A DNA stretch of 64,000 bases from Candidatus Zhuqueibacterota bacterium (GCA_022616415.1 JAKEEU010000031.1:1-64000), one strand, 5' to 3'. Counted from the first letter of the stretch, positions 27,292 through 36,158 are shown. Numbers and translations: made by a program. The notes: generated by a model from the sequence alone, not told the origin.

Positions 27292-27771
27292 TTAATTTGT
27301 TCGCGTCATGCTATCGAGATAGCTTTGTAAAATAAATACTGCCGCCAGACGATCGACTTCGCCGCGTTTGGCGTCGCGAGCGCGCACACCCATCTCTCGC
27401 AGGGCGCGTTCCGCTTGCACCGAAGAAAGCCGTTCATCCCAAGCTACAACCGGCACTGCCACCAACTTCGCCAGCTCGTCGATCAGTTGCCGCACCATCT
27501 TGGCCATCTCGCCTTCCCGGCCATCCATGTGGCGAGGCAGGCCGATGGCCACTTGGGTAATTTCATTTTTCCGAACCACCTCGACGAGACGACGGAGCAA
27601 CTCTCGGTGCGACTTATAAGTGATGGTGTCCAGCGCGGAGGCGATAATTCGCATCGGATCGCTGACGGCCAAGCCGACCCGCTTCAAGCCGAAATCAACT
27701 CCAAGAACCCGGCCGGGAAGCGTCGAGGACTCACCTGCGTAAGGCGCACTTTCATGATTCGAAATGCTCAA
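27292..27771 (-). CDS. ruvX: YqgF/RuvX family RNase H-fold protein
   Basis: 159 residues with a non-conserved 20-residue lead. The RNase H-like core starts VLGVDFGLKRVGLAVSDP with the first catalytic Asp; GLPRHMDGREG and WDERLSS are the other family motifs, with the last Asp near EVDRLAAVFIL. Known in E. coli for pre-16S rRNA 5'-end processing and proposed as a Holliday junction resolvase. It is downstream of the HU gene with 20 bases between. Confidence 0.92.
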   Translation of the reverse strand: MSISNHESAPYAGESSTLPGRVLGVDFGLKRVGLAVSDPMRIIASALDTITYKSHRELLRRLVEVVRKNEITQVAIGLPRHMDGREGEMAKMVRQLIDELAKLVAVPVVAWDERLSSVQAERALREMGVRARDAKRGEVDRLAAVFILQSYLDSMTRTN

Positions 27772-27791
27772 CTGATTTTGCGGGCTCGTGG

Positions 27792-28256
27792 CTATTCTTG
27801 GGTTGTCGGCTTAGGCTCGGGTTGTGGCTCGGGAGAATCTTGCTTGCCGTCCTTTTCTTCCATCTCCTCGCCGTTTTCCTCCCAATCCTCTTCCCATTCT
27901 TCGTCCTCGTCCCAATCATCATCCAAAACGCCTTCGCGCGGCTTGATGTCGGTCAACGGCTGCTTCAAAACTTCCTTCAACATCTTTCCGGCTTTGAAGT
28001 GGGTTTTGCGCCGCGCCGGCACATAAATGATCTCGCCGGTTTTGGGATTGCGCGCTTTGGGCTTGGGCTTGGTGGTTTTGACTTCAAAGACGCCGAAATC
28101 ACGAATTTCGATGCGGACTTCCGGATTGGCCGCCTCCATAAATTCACGCAACGCCGTGAAAACGCCATCGACGATTTTCTCGGTCAAATAAATTTTCTCG
28201 CCGACGATCTTGGCCGTTCGTTTCGCCACGTCTTTTTTGGTGATCGTGCTTTTCAT
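27792..28256 (-). CDS. HU-family DNA-binding protein with acidic C-terminal tail
   Basis: 154 residues. Residues 1-97 are a complete HU/IHF fold: KKDVAKRTAKIVGEKIYLTE, IEIRDFGVFEVK, and the DNA-clasping arm ARNPKTGEIIYVPARRKTHF. Beyond residue 108 lies an added tail, strongly acidic with Trp (DDDWDEDEEWEEDWEENGEE) and ending in Pro/Glu repeats, not part of canonical HU (about 90 residues). The tail may lower or gate DNA affinity; this is inference. It lies between rel and ruvX. A GC-rich inverted repeat (AACCGGC and GCCGGTT near 28318-28350) separates it from rel. Confidence 0.9.
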   Translation of the reverse strand: MKSTITKKDVAKRTAKIVGEKIYLTEKIVDGVFTALREFMEAANPEVRIEIRDFGVFEVKTTKPKPKARNPKTGEIIYVPARRKTHFKAGKMLKEVLKQPLTDIKPREGVLDDDWDEDEEWEEDWEENGEEMEEKDGKQDSPEPQPEPKPTTQE

Positions 28257-28362
28257 ACAGCGACTCCTCAGTTTGCTTTAGTCCATATCAACGGGCGCTG
28301 TGCTTTTGCCAGAATCTGCAACCGGCCGGCCACTTTGGCGGCCTGCCGGTTGAAAAGACCGG

Positions 28363-30537
28363 CTAAAATTCCGTAACCGGCTCGCCCGTTCCGTCCAGCC
28401 GCTCAACGTTGATCACACCGTTGACCTTGCTGATTTTATTAATGACACGGGTTAAATGCTGCAGGTTTTCCACTTCGATGATGATATTGCTGTGTACCAG
28501 CGAATCCTGCGCGCGCATCTCCACGCTGACGATGTTGGTGTCAGTTTGCGAGATGGACTCGCTGACGTCACGCAGAAAATTCTTGCGATCTTCGCCGAGC
28601 ATGTGCAGGCGCACCATGAAACGTTTATTGTTCTCGACGTCCCACTCGACGTCGATGTTGCGCTCCGGATTCTCCATAAGCTTGAGAATATTCTTGCAAT
28701 CGCTGCGGTGAATGACCACGCCCTGCCCCTGCGTGACGAAGCCGAGAATGCGGTCGCCCGGCACCGGCTGGCAGCATTTGCCGAAGTGGATGAGCAAATT
28801 TTCGAGGCCCTGCACACGCACCCCTTTGGCCGAACCGCGCGCCTTGCTCAAAAATTTTTTGAGAAGATTCTCTTCCTTCTCTGCTTCCTGCTTTTCCGGC
28901 GCAATGCGGTTGATCACCTGCTGCGCCGAAATATCGCCGTGGCCGACTGCGCTAAACAGCTCCGGTTCGCTATTATAACCGAAGCCCAGGGCAATAGCAT
29001 TGAGATCAGTTTCCTCCCTTTTAATATTGAAGCGCTTGAATAGCCGGATGATGATTTCTTCGCCCAGCTTCTGGCTCTGCTCCAGCATGGATTCTTTGAT
29101 CCATTTCTTGATTTTGGAGCGCGCTTTGGAGGTGCGAACGAATTTGATCCAATCCGGATTCGGCTTTTGATTTGCGCCGGTAATGATCTCGATGGAATCG
29201 CCGCTTTTGAGCTTGTGATTGAGCGGTACGATTCTGCCGTTGATTTTGGCGCCAAGGCAGTGCATGCCAATCTTGGTGTGCACGGCAAAGGCAAAATCAA
29301 CCGGCGTGCTGCCCACCGGCAGCTTGAACAAATCGCCTTTCGGCGTGAACACGAAGACTTCGTCCTGGAACAACTCGATCCGCAAGTTTTCCATGAACTC
29401 CTGCGGATCATTCGTGTCGTGCTGCCAATCCAGCATCTGGCGCAGCCAGATCAAGTGCTTGTCCAACTCGTCTTCTTTTTGCTTGCCTTCTTTATATCGC
29501 CAATGCGCCGCAATGCCCTCTTCGGCAGTGCGGTGCATGTCCTCGGTGCGAATCTGAATCTCGATCATTTTGCCGCCGGGCCCGATCACGGTGGTGTGCA
29601 GCGATTGATACATGTTGGATTTGGGCGTGGCGATATAATCTTTGAAGCGTTCCTGAATCGGCGTAAACAAGCTGTGGACGATACCGAGCGCGAAATAACA
29701 TTCTTCCACCCGCTTGGTGACGATGCGAACGGCTTGCAGATCATAAACCTCTTCGAACGGCTTTTCCTGGCGCAGCATTTTTTGATAGATGCTGTAGAAA
29801 TGCTTCGGCCGCCCGGTGATCTTGGCGACGATGCCGGCTTGCTTCAGCTCTTTGCGCACCGGTGTGGTAATGCGCCGGATGTACGCCTCGCGCTCTTCCC
29901 GTTTCGAGGCAATTTTCTCCACCATCTCCCAATAAGCTTTGGGCGCCAGCGTTTTCAGCGCCAAATCCTCCAGCTCCCAGCGAATTTTGGCGATGCCGAG
30001 GCGATGCGCCAACGGCGCATACACGTCGCGGGTCTCGATGGCGATGCGCAGCCGCTTTTTTTCCGGCAAATACTCGATGGTGCGCATGTTGTGCAGCCGG
30101 TCGGCAAATTTGATCAAAATCACGCGAATGTCGCGCACCATCGACAGCAGCATCTTGCGGAAGTTTTCCGCCTGTCGCGCCTCGAGACTGTCGAATTTCA
30201 GCTCGGAGATTTTGGTGACGCCGTCGACGAGAACAGCAATTTCCTTGCCGAATTTTTCTTCAACTTCTGCGATGCTGACGCCGGTATCCTCCACGACGTC
30301 ATGCAGCAAGCCGCCGGCGATGGTGAAATAATCCATGCGCAGGTCGCAGAGAATCTTGGCGACCTCGAGGCAATGCTCAAAATATGGCGCGCCGGACTTG
30401 CGCAATTGATGCTTATGCGCGTCTTGGGCGAAGTCATAAGCATTAGTCAAAAGCTCGACATTAACCGAATGATTGCTATAGCGTCTCAGCTTACGCAAAA
30501 TCCATCGAAATGTTTTTTCATAACTGCTGGTGTTCAT
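28363..30537 (-). CDS. rel: Bifunctional (p)ppGpp synthetase/hydrolase (RelA/SpoT family)
   Basis: 724 residues from ATG 30537 (MNTSSYEKTF); an earlier in-frame codon at 30564 adds nine. Domains in order: HD hydrolase with H-D-x3-ED (LLHDVVEDTG) and KFADRLHNMR; synthetase with GRPKHFYSIYQKM, DLQAVRIV and RFKDYIATPKSNMYQSLHTT; TGS at about 390-450; helical region; C-terminal ACT (FMVRLHMLGEDRKNFLRDVS). Both catalytic halves keep their motifs, so it should make and degrade the alarmone. It is the only long Rel here. Confidence 0.96.
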   Translation of the reverse strand: MNTSSYEKTFRWILRKLRRYSNHSVNVELLTNAYDFAQDAHKHQLRKSGAPYFEHCLEVAKILCDLRMDYFTIAGGLLHDVVEDTGVSIAEVEEKFGKEIAVLVDGVTKISELKFDSLEARQAENFRKMLLSMVRDIRVILIKFADRLHNMRTIEYLPEKKRLRIAIETRDVYAPLAHRLGIAKIRWELEDLALKTLAPKAYWEMVEKIASKREEREAYIRRITTPVRKELKQAGIVAKITGRPKHFYSIYQKMLRQEKPFEEVYDLQAVRIVTKRVEECYFALGIVHSLFTPIQERFKDYIATPKSNMYQSLHTTVIGPGGKMIEIQIRTEDMHRTAEEGIAAHWRYKEGKQKEDELDKHLIWLRQMLDWQHDTNDPQEFMENLRIELFQDEVFVFTPKGDLFKLPVGSTPVDFAFAVHTKIGMHCLGAKINGRIVPLNHKLKSGDSIEIITGANQKPNPDWIKFVRTSKARSKIKKWIKESMLEQSQKLGEEIIIRLFKRFNIKREETDLNAIALGFGYNSEPELFSAVGHGDISAQQVINRIAPEKQEAEKEENLLKKFLSKARGSAKGVRVQGLENLLIHFGKCCQPVPGDRILGFVTQGQGVVIHRSDCKNILKLMENPERNIDVEWDVENNKRFMVRLHMLGEDRKNFLRDVSESISQTDTNIVSVEMRAQDSLVHSNIIIEVENLQHLTRVINKISKVNGVINVERLDGTGEPVTEF

Positions 30538-30596
30538 GGCACAGCATCCCGAGAAGCCTGACAAAAGGTTGAAGTGTGAACTGCCGCGCCATTTTA

Positions 30597-32003
30597 TCAG
30601 AACGGCGATTCCATCGGAGGAAAGTCGGAGCGACTTTTCTCCAAATTGGCAAACAGCACGTAATCTTTCAGGAACATGACTTTAACCGTTCCGGTCGGGC
30701 CGTTGCGCTGCTTGCCGATAATGATCTCGCTGATTCCCTCAAATTCGACGCGGTCGTAAACTTCCGGACGGTAAATAAAGAGCACGACGTCGGCGTCCTG
30801 CTCGATGGCGCCGGACTCGCGGAGGTCGGAGAGAATCGGCCGCCGGTCGCCGCCGCGCTGCTCCACGGCGCGCGACAATTGCGACAGCGCGATCACCGGC
30901 ACGTCCAACTCTTTGGCCAACGCTTTCAATGATTGCGAGATCAACGAAATTTCAATCTGGCGGCTTTCCGCGGTACGCGGGCCGCGAACCAATTGCAGGT
31001 AATCGACGATGAACAAACCGACATTTTTTTCGGCAACCAAGCGCCGAGCCTTGGCGCGAATTTCCATCACCGTGAGTGCCGGTGTGTCATCGATATATAT
31101 CGGCGCTTCGGCCAGTTTGCCGACCGCCAGCGCCAGCTTGGAAAACTGCTCACGGGGCAGTTTGCCGGTGCGCACCGCATGCGAATTGACGCGCGCTTCG
31201 CTGCAAAGTAGCCGCAGCGCGAGCTGGTAATTCGCCATTTCCAGCGAGAAAATGCCCACGCCGATTTTGTGATCGACCGCAGCGTTGCGCGCCATGTTAA
31301 GGCAAAAAGCCGTCTTGCCCATCGAAGGCCGGCCGGCAACGATGATCAAATCCGACTTCTGAAAGCCCGAAGTCATTTCATCCAGATCATTAAAACCGGT
31401 CGGCACGCCGGAGACCGAGCCGCGGCGATGGTGATACGATTCGATCGTATCGAAAGTTTTGTGCAGAATCGGGTTGATGAACTCGAAGCCGCGGCGCAGC
31501 CGGCGCTCGGAAAGGCTGAAGATGCGCTGCTCGGCTTTATCCAAAATATCATCCACCCGGCCTTGTTCCTCAAAGGCCTCGCTGGCAATTTCGGTGGCGA
31601 CGCCGATCAAGCGCCGCAAGATGGCTTTTTCGAGCACGATGCGGGCGTGATATTCGACGTTGGCAGCCGAGGGCACGCGCGCCACCAGCTCGGTCAGATA
31701 ATAATTGCCACCGATGGCATCGAACTGCCCGCGGCGCTGCAATTCCGCGCCGACGGTCAACACGTCGAGCGGCTCATTGCGCTCGAAAAGCCCGGACATC
31801 GCCTGGAAAATATGCTGATGGTCGCCCTTGTAAAAGCACCAGTCTTCGAGAAGCTCAAACGCCCGGCTGGCGGCGTTGCTCTCTTGCAACATCGCGCCCA
31901 ACACGGCGACTTCAGCATTGAGGTCTTGCGGCGGCAGACGGTCGATGATCTGATCCGTCCCCACCACGTTGCCGTTTCCGGCGCTATTTTCTTTGCGTGG
32001 CAT
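30597..32003 (-). CDS. dnaB: Replicative DNA helicase
   Basis: 468 residues. N-terminal DnaB domain from PQDLNAEVAVLGAMLQ; RecA-like C-terminal domain with Walker A GRPSMGKTAF, FSLEMA, Walker B LFIVDYLQL, the DRRPILSDLRESGAIEQDAD segment and the arginine-finger region. It unwinds DNA at the fork as a hexamer. No intein is present. The start region overlaps by 20 bases the end of the small gene upstream, which suggests coupled translation. Confidence 0.97.
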   Translation of the reverse strand: MPRKENSAGNGNVVGTDQIIDRLPPQDLNAEVAVLGAMLQESNAASRAFELLEDWCFYKGDHQHIFQAMSGLFERNEPLDVLTVGAELQRRGQFDAIGGNYYLTELVARVPSAANVEYHARIVLEKAILRRLIGVATEIASEAFEEQGRVDDILDKAEQRIFSLSERRLRRGFEFINPILHKTFDTIESYHHRRGSVSGVPTGFNDLDEMTSGFQKSDLIIVAGRPSMGKTAFCLNMARNAAVDHKIGVGIFSLEMANYQLALRLLCSEARVNSHAVRTGKLPREQFSKLALAVGKLAEAPIYIDDTPALTVMEIRAKARRLVAEKNVGLFIVDYLQLVRGPRTAESRQIEISLISQSLKALAKELDVPVIALSQLSRAVEQRGGDRRPILSDLRESGAIEQDADVVLFIYRPEVYDRVEFEGISEIIIGKQRNGPTGTVKVMFLKDYVLFANLEKSRSDFPPMESPF

Positions 32004-32304
32004 GCTGTTTACTTTTTTCGCGCGTCCGGCGCAGCGGCTTATTCGGCGGCTGAATGAACGCCGTATGGACGCCGTTAAAAAGAGCTTTTTCTAATTCTCG
32101 GGGGATCATAATCGGAAAAAATCGCTTGGCCGAATAGCCATAATCTTCACCGCTCTCATCAATCACACGAATGTAACCATGTGAAGCCGCTTGTTCGTCT
32201 GGAATGACGCAATAAAGCTTTCCAATTTCGAGAGAAGCTTTATAACCTTCATTGTTAATGCAAACTGCATAGTGCGGCACGGGATTATTTTTCTTTCTCG
32301 TCAA
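31984..32304 (-). CDS. Small conserved protein of unknown function (YAVCI family)
   Basis: 106 residues from TTG 32304, the TTG lying inside TTGA with the stop of the preceding gene. The core reads HYAVCINNEGYKASLEIGKL, then PDEQAASHGYIRVIDESGED and RFFPIMIPRELE, a compact all-beta domain often seen near small CopG-like genes. The basic tail (LRRTREKSKQHATQRK) overlaps dnaB. I know no function. Tight overlaps with the two genes upstream show an operon of three, perhaps a TA-like or nucleic-acid-associated module. Confidence 0.65.
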   Translation of the reverse strand: MTRKKNNPVPHYAVCINNEGYKASLEIGKLYCVIPDEQAASHGYIRVIDESGEDYGYSAKRFFPIMIPRELEKALFNGVHTAFIQPPNKPLRRTREKSKQHATQRK

Positions 32305-32639
32305 GCTACGACGTGGTGTTCGCTGCCAATTTGCGTTCCTGCTTCGCGAATTTCTCGAATGATCGTTGAGACTTCTTCCTCGGATTGGAGATGTCTTGCA
32401 AGAACTTCGGCAGCCGTATCCAAGACGCGATCGACAAACAGCCTCGACAAGTCTTGTCGCAAGCCTTGTCCGATATAAAATTTGAGCAAGGCTTGATAAG
32501 ACATGTCGCGAATAGCAGCTACTTTTTTAAGTGAATCCAAAGCATCCTTTGGAATCTCAATGGAAACCGTTTCCGTCGCGCGAGGGCGTAAACGCAATTC
32601 AAATTCTTCTTCAGCGCTTTTCAAATTATGCTCCAGCAT
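32301..32639 (-). CDS. CopG/RHH-like small protein, possible antitoxin
   Basis: 112 residues from ATG 32639, overlapping the upstream gene by 14 bases. The middle (VSIEIPKDALDSLKKVAAIR then DMSYQALLKFYIGQGLRQDL) has the strand-helix-helix pattern of ribbon-helix-helix DNA-binding proteins; the C-terminal half (RVLDTAAEVLARHLQSEEEV) is helical. BrnA-like antitoxins have a similar order. An in-frame TTG at 32654 is possible but less likely. Function is inferred from the fold pattern and small-gene context. Confidence 0.6.
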   Translation of the reverse strand: MLEHNLKSAEEEFELRLRPRATETVSIEIPKDALDSLKKVAAIRDMSYQALLKFYIGQGLRQDLSRLFVDRVLDTAAEVLARHLQSEEEVSTIIREIREAGTQIGSEHHVVA

Positions 32640-32991
32640 GCTGTGGTTGCTCAATCCGACGGCCTATTGGGAGTTTCGCTATCTGCATCACCAACCGCAA
32701 AGCTTCATTAACAGCTTCTTCAGTCGGAAAAGCTTGTGCGACGTCTGGAGCCAGCAGCACCAAATTTGTGCTTTTGCGAAAGCGTTCGGCGTATTTGCCA
32801 CGCACGCCTCCTTTCAAAAGCTGAGACAAATCATACTCAGGACGAAGATCGTCGTCCATCTCAGAGGAAATCTCCTTGTTCATAGGCTTCTTTTTCTGAT
32901 CGAATGAAACTTGATGCAGCTTTAAATTACGGGTTGCCTTATCTGAATCCCACTCAAACTCGACATCTTGAAACTGGTAGACAACATCCAT
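32626..32991 (-). CDS. Fusion of a BrnT toxin N-terminal fragment with a DDDLRPEYD-type small protein
   Basis: 121 residues. Residues 1-31 (VEFEWDSDKATRNLKLHQVS within them) match the start of BrnT ribonuclease toxins, but the rest of BrnT, including its later catalytic residues, is missing. From M37 (32883) comes a different conserved family: DDDLRPEYDLSQLLKGGVRG, then ERFRKSTNLVLLAPDVAQAF and PTEEAVNEALRLV. That second part may be translated alone from ATG 32883. A GGAAGGGG ribosome-binding site precedes ATG 32991, so the fused frame is probably expressed. The DDDLRPEYD family is frequently encoded beside CopG-like partners, as here. Confidence 0.6.
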   Translation of the reverse strand: MDVVYQFQDVEFEWDSDKATRNLKLHQVSFDQKKKPMNKEISSEMDDDLRPEYDLSQLLKGGVRGKYAERFRKSTNLVLLAPDVAQAFPTEEAVNEALRLVMQIAKLPIGRRIEQPQHAGA

Positions 32992-33016
32992 GCGCCATCC
33001 CCTTCCTCAATCAATG

Positions 33017-34216
33017 TCAATTTAACTTCAACGCCCGCTCAAAAATCTTAAACGCCACGGCGAGTTTCGACATCAATTCCAATTCCTGAACTTGCCCATT
33101 GCGATCGATCAAGGTCACGCGATTCGTTTCCACCGCGAATCCCACTCCATCATGGCGCGGGTTGTTGAGCACGATTAGATCGAGCCGCTTTCGGCGCAGC
33201 TTGTCTTTGGCATTCTCCAGCTCGTTTTCCGTTTCCACCGCGAAACCGATGTGCAGCGCGCGATTTTTTTGCTCGCCAAGCGTGGCGAGAATATCGACCG
33301 TGCGCTCAAGTTCGAGCTGGAACGAAGCAGCGCTCTTTTTCATTTTCTCCGGCGCCATGGTGTGAGGTCGATAATCTGAAACGGCCGCAGCCATCGCCAA
33401 AATATCAGTGGCCGGATAATGCTTTTGCGCCGCCGCTGCCATTTCTGCCGCAGAAACCACCGGCACGAGTTCGATATCATAAGGTGGCGTCAAATTCGTC
33501 GGGCCGCTGATGAGCGTCACGCGGCCTCCCAAAGCGCGCGCGGCTTCGGCCAATGCAAAACCCATCCGTCCGGTCGAGGGGTTGGTCATCATGCGCACCG
33601 GATCAAGATACTCTTCGGTGCGGCCGGCGGTCACCAGAATCTTTTTCCCAGCCAATGGCTTTTGCTTTTGCAGCGCCGCCAAAATCCCGGAAAGAATCCA
33701 ATCCAGCCGCGCCAAGCGTCCCCACCCCTCGCCCTCTTGCGTAGTGGCCAACGCGCCGAACTCCGGATCGACGAACTGATAGCCAGTCTCTTTAAGCAGC
33801 GTCACGTTCCGTTGCACCAGCGCATCTTCCCACATGGCGGAGTTCATTGCAGGACAAAGTACAAGCGGAACCCTTGCAGCGCGGACAGTGGCGCTCACCG
33901 GATCATCAGCAAAACCTTGCGCCAATTTCGCCAGCAGGTTTGCCGTGGCCGGACACAGAACGATCACTTCCGGCCAACGCGACCAATCAATGTGCTCGAT
34001 GGCCGCGCTGCGTCCTTCCGGAAAAATGTTCGTGAGCACCGGCTGCTCGCTCAGCGCGGCAAAAGTCATCGGCGTGACAAATTCCTGCGCACGTGAGGTC
34101 ATCATCACTCGCACCATCGCGCCGCGCCGGCGCAGCTCGCGCACCAGCTCGCAGCTTTTATAAGCGGCGATGCCGCCGCTCACGCCGAGCAAAATTTTTT
34201 TCCCGGTGAATGGCAC
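33017..34216 (-). CDS. coaBC: Bifunctional phosphopantothenoylcysteine decarboxylase/synthetase
   Basis: 399 residues. CoaC half (1-185): GVSGGIAAYKSCELVREL, the flavin/substrate motif PAMNSAMW, and a conserved Cys/His neighbourhood; CoaB half (190-399): KKILVTAGRTEEYLDPVR, NPSTGRMGFALAEAA and KMKKSAASFQLELERTVDIL. Together they convert 4'-phosphopantothenate plus cysteine to 4'-phosphopantetheine on the way to CoA. One base separates it from the rpoZ stop region, in the common gmk-rpoZ-coaBC order. Confidence 0.96.
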   Translation of the reverse strand: MPFTGKKILLGVSGGIAAYKSCELVRELRRRGAMVRVMMTSRAQEFVTPMTFAALSEQPVLTNIFPEGRSAAIEHIDWSRWPEVIVLCPATANLLAKLAQGFADDPVSATVRAARVPLVLCPAMNSAMWEDALVQRNVTLLKETGYQFVDPEFGALATTQEGEGWGRLARLDWILSGILAALQKQKPLAGKKILVTAGRTEEYLDPVRMMTNPSTGRMGFALAEAARALGGRVTLISGPTNLTPPYDIELVPVVSAAEMAAAAQKHYPATDILAMAAAVSDYRPHTMAPEKMKKSAASFQLELERTVDILATLGEQKNRALHIGFAVETENELENAKDKLRRKRLDLIVLNNPRHDGVGFAVETNRVTLIDRNGQVQELELMSKLAVAFKIFERALKLN

Positions 34217-34217
34217 G

Positions 34218-34544
34218 CTATTTCTTCGGCTCTTGCTCCCCGGGTTTCGCCGTGTATTGGAAATTCAATTTTCCCGAGAGCATTTCCTCCAAAGCCACCG
34301 TGGTGGGCTTGGGGAGCCGAATGTATTTGACCGGTTGCATTTGGCGCTCTTCCGGCGCCTCGGTGTCGTCGTCGGTGTCATCGTCATTGACGTCGTCCAT
34401 GCTGCTGTCGTAGCCGGTTTCCTGCTCGATCAGCCGCTTCTGTTCGTCGTTGATCTGGCGCGCCCGTTTGGCGATGATCATAATGGCTTCATAAATGTTG
34501 CTGCTGTGTTTCTTCAATTCTTCAAGCGGAATCGTGCTTGCCAT
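34218..34544 (-). CDS. rpoZ: DNA-directed RNA polymerase omega subunit with acidic insertion
   Basis: 108 residues from ATG 34544. The helix SNIYEAIMIIAKRARQINDE is the omega core; the second conserved piece, KPTTVALEEMLSGKLNFQY, comes after an inserted acidic stretch at about 44-67 (DDVNDDDTDDDTEAPEE). Position between gmk and coaBC is the usual rpoZ place. Omega helps assemble and stabilise the beta-prime subunit. The acidic insertion parallels acidic tails on HU at 27.8 kb and the protein at 19.4 kb. Confidence 0.9.
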   Translation of the reverse strand: MASTIPLEELKKHSSNIYEAIMIIAKRARQINDEQKRLIEQETGYDSSMDDVNDDDTDDDTEAPEERQMQPVKYIRLPKPTTVALEEMLSGKLNFQYTAKPGEQEPKK

Positions 34545-34564
34545 GCCAATCTCCAAAGTTAAGG

Positions 34565-35173
34565 TTACTTTCGGTACTGATTAATGATCGTTCGCACTGC
34601 GGCCACGGTGTCGTCGAGATTATGATTGACAACGATATGATCATAATGCTCGGCCATTTCCATCTCCGCTGCCGCATTGTCCAAACGGGTTTGAATGGCC
34701 TGCGGCGAATCGGTATTGCGCCCCATCAGCCGTTCGCGCAAGGATTCGAGCGAAGGCGGCTTGATGAAAATCAAAATCGCGCGATCGCCATACTGCTTTT
34801 TGACGTTGATGCCGCCCTGCACGTCGAGATCCATGAAGATCAGCTTGCCGGCGCGCAGCCAATCATCCACCGTCTTTTTGGGAGTGCCGTAATAATTGCC
34901 GTGAACTTTTGCCCACTCGATGAATCTTCCCTCGTTGGCGCGCGTCATAAAGTCTTCCATGCTGAGGAAGAGATAATCACGGCCGTGCTGCTCGCCCTGT
35001 CGTGGGGCGCGCGTGGTCGCCGAAACCGAATACATGAAATCCGGCTCGCGATGCTTGAGCAGGCGGCGAATTACCGTGGTTTTGCCGCCGCCGGACGGCG
35101 CCGAGATAATCACCAAGTAGCCGCGGGCGCCGGTGTTTCCAGTCGAGGTCCCGGAGTTGTACATGCTGATCAC
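34565..35173 (-). CDS. gmk: Guanylate kinase
   Basis: 202 residues from GTG 35173, overlapping the yicC stop; ATG 35164 is an alternative. P-loop SAPSGGGKTTVIRRLL, GMP-binding VSATTRAPRQGE and GRDYLF, lid region LIFMDLDVQGG. It phosphorylates GMP to GDP with ATP. Translationally coupled with yicC upstream; rpoZ follows 20 bases later. Confidence 0.96.
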   Translation of the reverse strand: MISMYNSGTSTGNTGARGYLVIISAPSGGGKTTVIRRLLKHREPDFMYSVSATTRAPRQGEQHGRDYLFLSMEDFMTRANEGRFIEWAKVHGNYYGTPKKTVDDWLRAGKLIFMDLDVQGGINVKKQYGDRAILIFIKPPSLESLRERLMGRNTDSPQAIQTRLDNAAAEMEMAEHYDHIVVNHNLDDTVAAVRTIINQYRK

Positions 35174-36048
35174 TCGAGATTTTGAATTTGCTCACGAAGT
35201 TTTTCCACCTCCTCCTTGATGCCCACCACCCAGTGCGCGATTTGTGCATCGTTGGCTTTGGCGCCGATCGTGTTGGCCTCGCGGTTCATTTCCTGCAAAA
35301 GGAAATTCAGCTTGCGGCCGGCCGGCTCCTGCTCGTCAATCGCTTCGAGAAAAAGCGTATTGTGGCTCTGAAAACGCGTGCATTCTTCGGTGATGTCAAC
35401 GCGATCCGCCAGCAGCGCTACCTCGAGTTCGAGCCGGGTGGCGTCGAGTTCTTTGGTGTCCACCATAGCGCGCAAGCGTTTGTACAGCCTGTCAAATTCC
35501 GCCTTGCCCCGCGTCGCCGAATGGACCTTGATGTTTTCGATTTTTTCCTGCAAGCCGTTGACGCGGGGACGCAGGTCTTGTGCAATCTCCCGCCCCTCGC
35601 GGAAACGCATCGCATTCAAATCGTCCATCGCCTGTTGCAACGCGGTTTCCACACAAGTCCAGGCTTGTTCCGGCAACGCGCTCTCTTCGTCAATCGCCAG
35701 AATATCCGAGAAATGCAGCAGGTGATCCAAGGTGATCGTTCCGGAGAGCCCCAGCGTTTTCATCAGGTTTTCCAGCAATTGCTTGTAGCGGCGCGCCACC
35801 TCCTCGTCCACGCGCAGGCCAAGCTCGTTCTCAGTAGCCGTTTTGAGCGTCATCGCGACGTTGATGCGGCCGCGGCTGACTTTATTTCGAACAATATCCT
35901 TTACCGCTTGCTCGTAAGCGTTCAATCCCCGCGGCAATCTCATGACGACATCAAGAAAACGATGATTGAGAGAACGCACTTCAACGACGGCGTCGAAACC
36001 GTCCAAGCTATACTGCCCCCGGCCAAAACCGGTCATGCTGATAATCAT
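35170..36048 (-). CDS. YicC family endoribonuclease-like protein
   Basis: 292 residues, family length. Starts IISMTGFGRGQYSLDGF, the YicC signature, with SLNHRFLDVVMRLP at about 28-41, and ends with FLLQEMNREANTIGAKANDA, the DUF1732 motif. E. coli YicC is reported to act on small RNA turnover. First gene of the yicC-gmk-rpoZ-coaBC cluster, a widely conserved order. Confidence 0.94.
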   Translation of the reverse strand: MIISMTGFGRGQYSLDGFDAVVEVRSLNHRFLDVVMRLPRGLNAYEQAVKDIVRNKVSRGRINVAMTLKTATENELGLRVDEEVARRYKQLLENLMKTLGLSGTITLDHLLHFSDILAIDEESALPEQAWTCVETALQQAMDDLNAMRFREGREIAQDLRPRVNGLQEKIENIKVHSATRGKAEFDRLYKRLRAMVDTKELDATRLELEVALLADRVDITEECTRFQSHNTLFLEAIDEQEPAGRKLNFLLQEMNREANTIGAKANDAQIAHWVVGIKEEVEKLREQIQNLE

Positions 36049-36117
36049 AGCCCATTGCTTCGCAAATAGAAATTCACGCTGATGCCCTCCCTCCCGTTGC
36101 AGTTATCGGCGCTTCCA

Positions 36118-36158
36118 TCCCGATTTTCACTAATTTGTTTTTATAAGGAAAATCGGGA
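36118..36158. repeat. Hairpin with 11-base-pair stem upstream of yicC
   Basis: TCCCGATTTTC (36118-36128) pairs perfectly with GAAAATCGGGA (36148-36158) across a 19-base loop. A cousin with the same stem words and a similar AT-rich loop is at 61332-61385. On neither strand is it followed by a strong T run, so it is more likely a dispersed element than a terminator. The rest of 36049-36410 shows nothing firm; a T-rich run is at 36237-36248. Confidence 0.5.
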
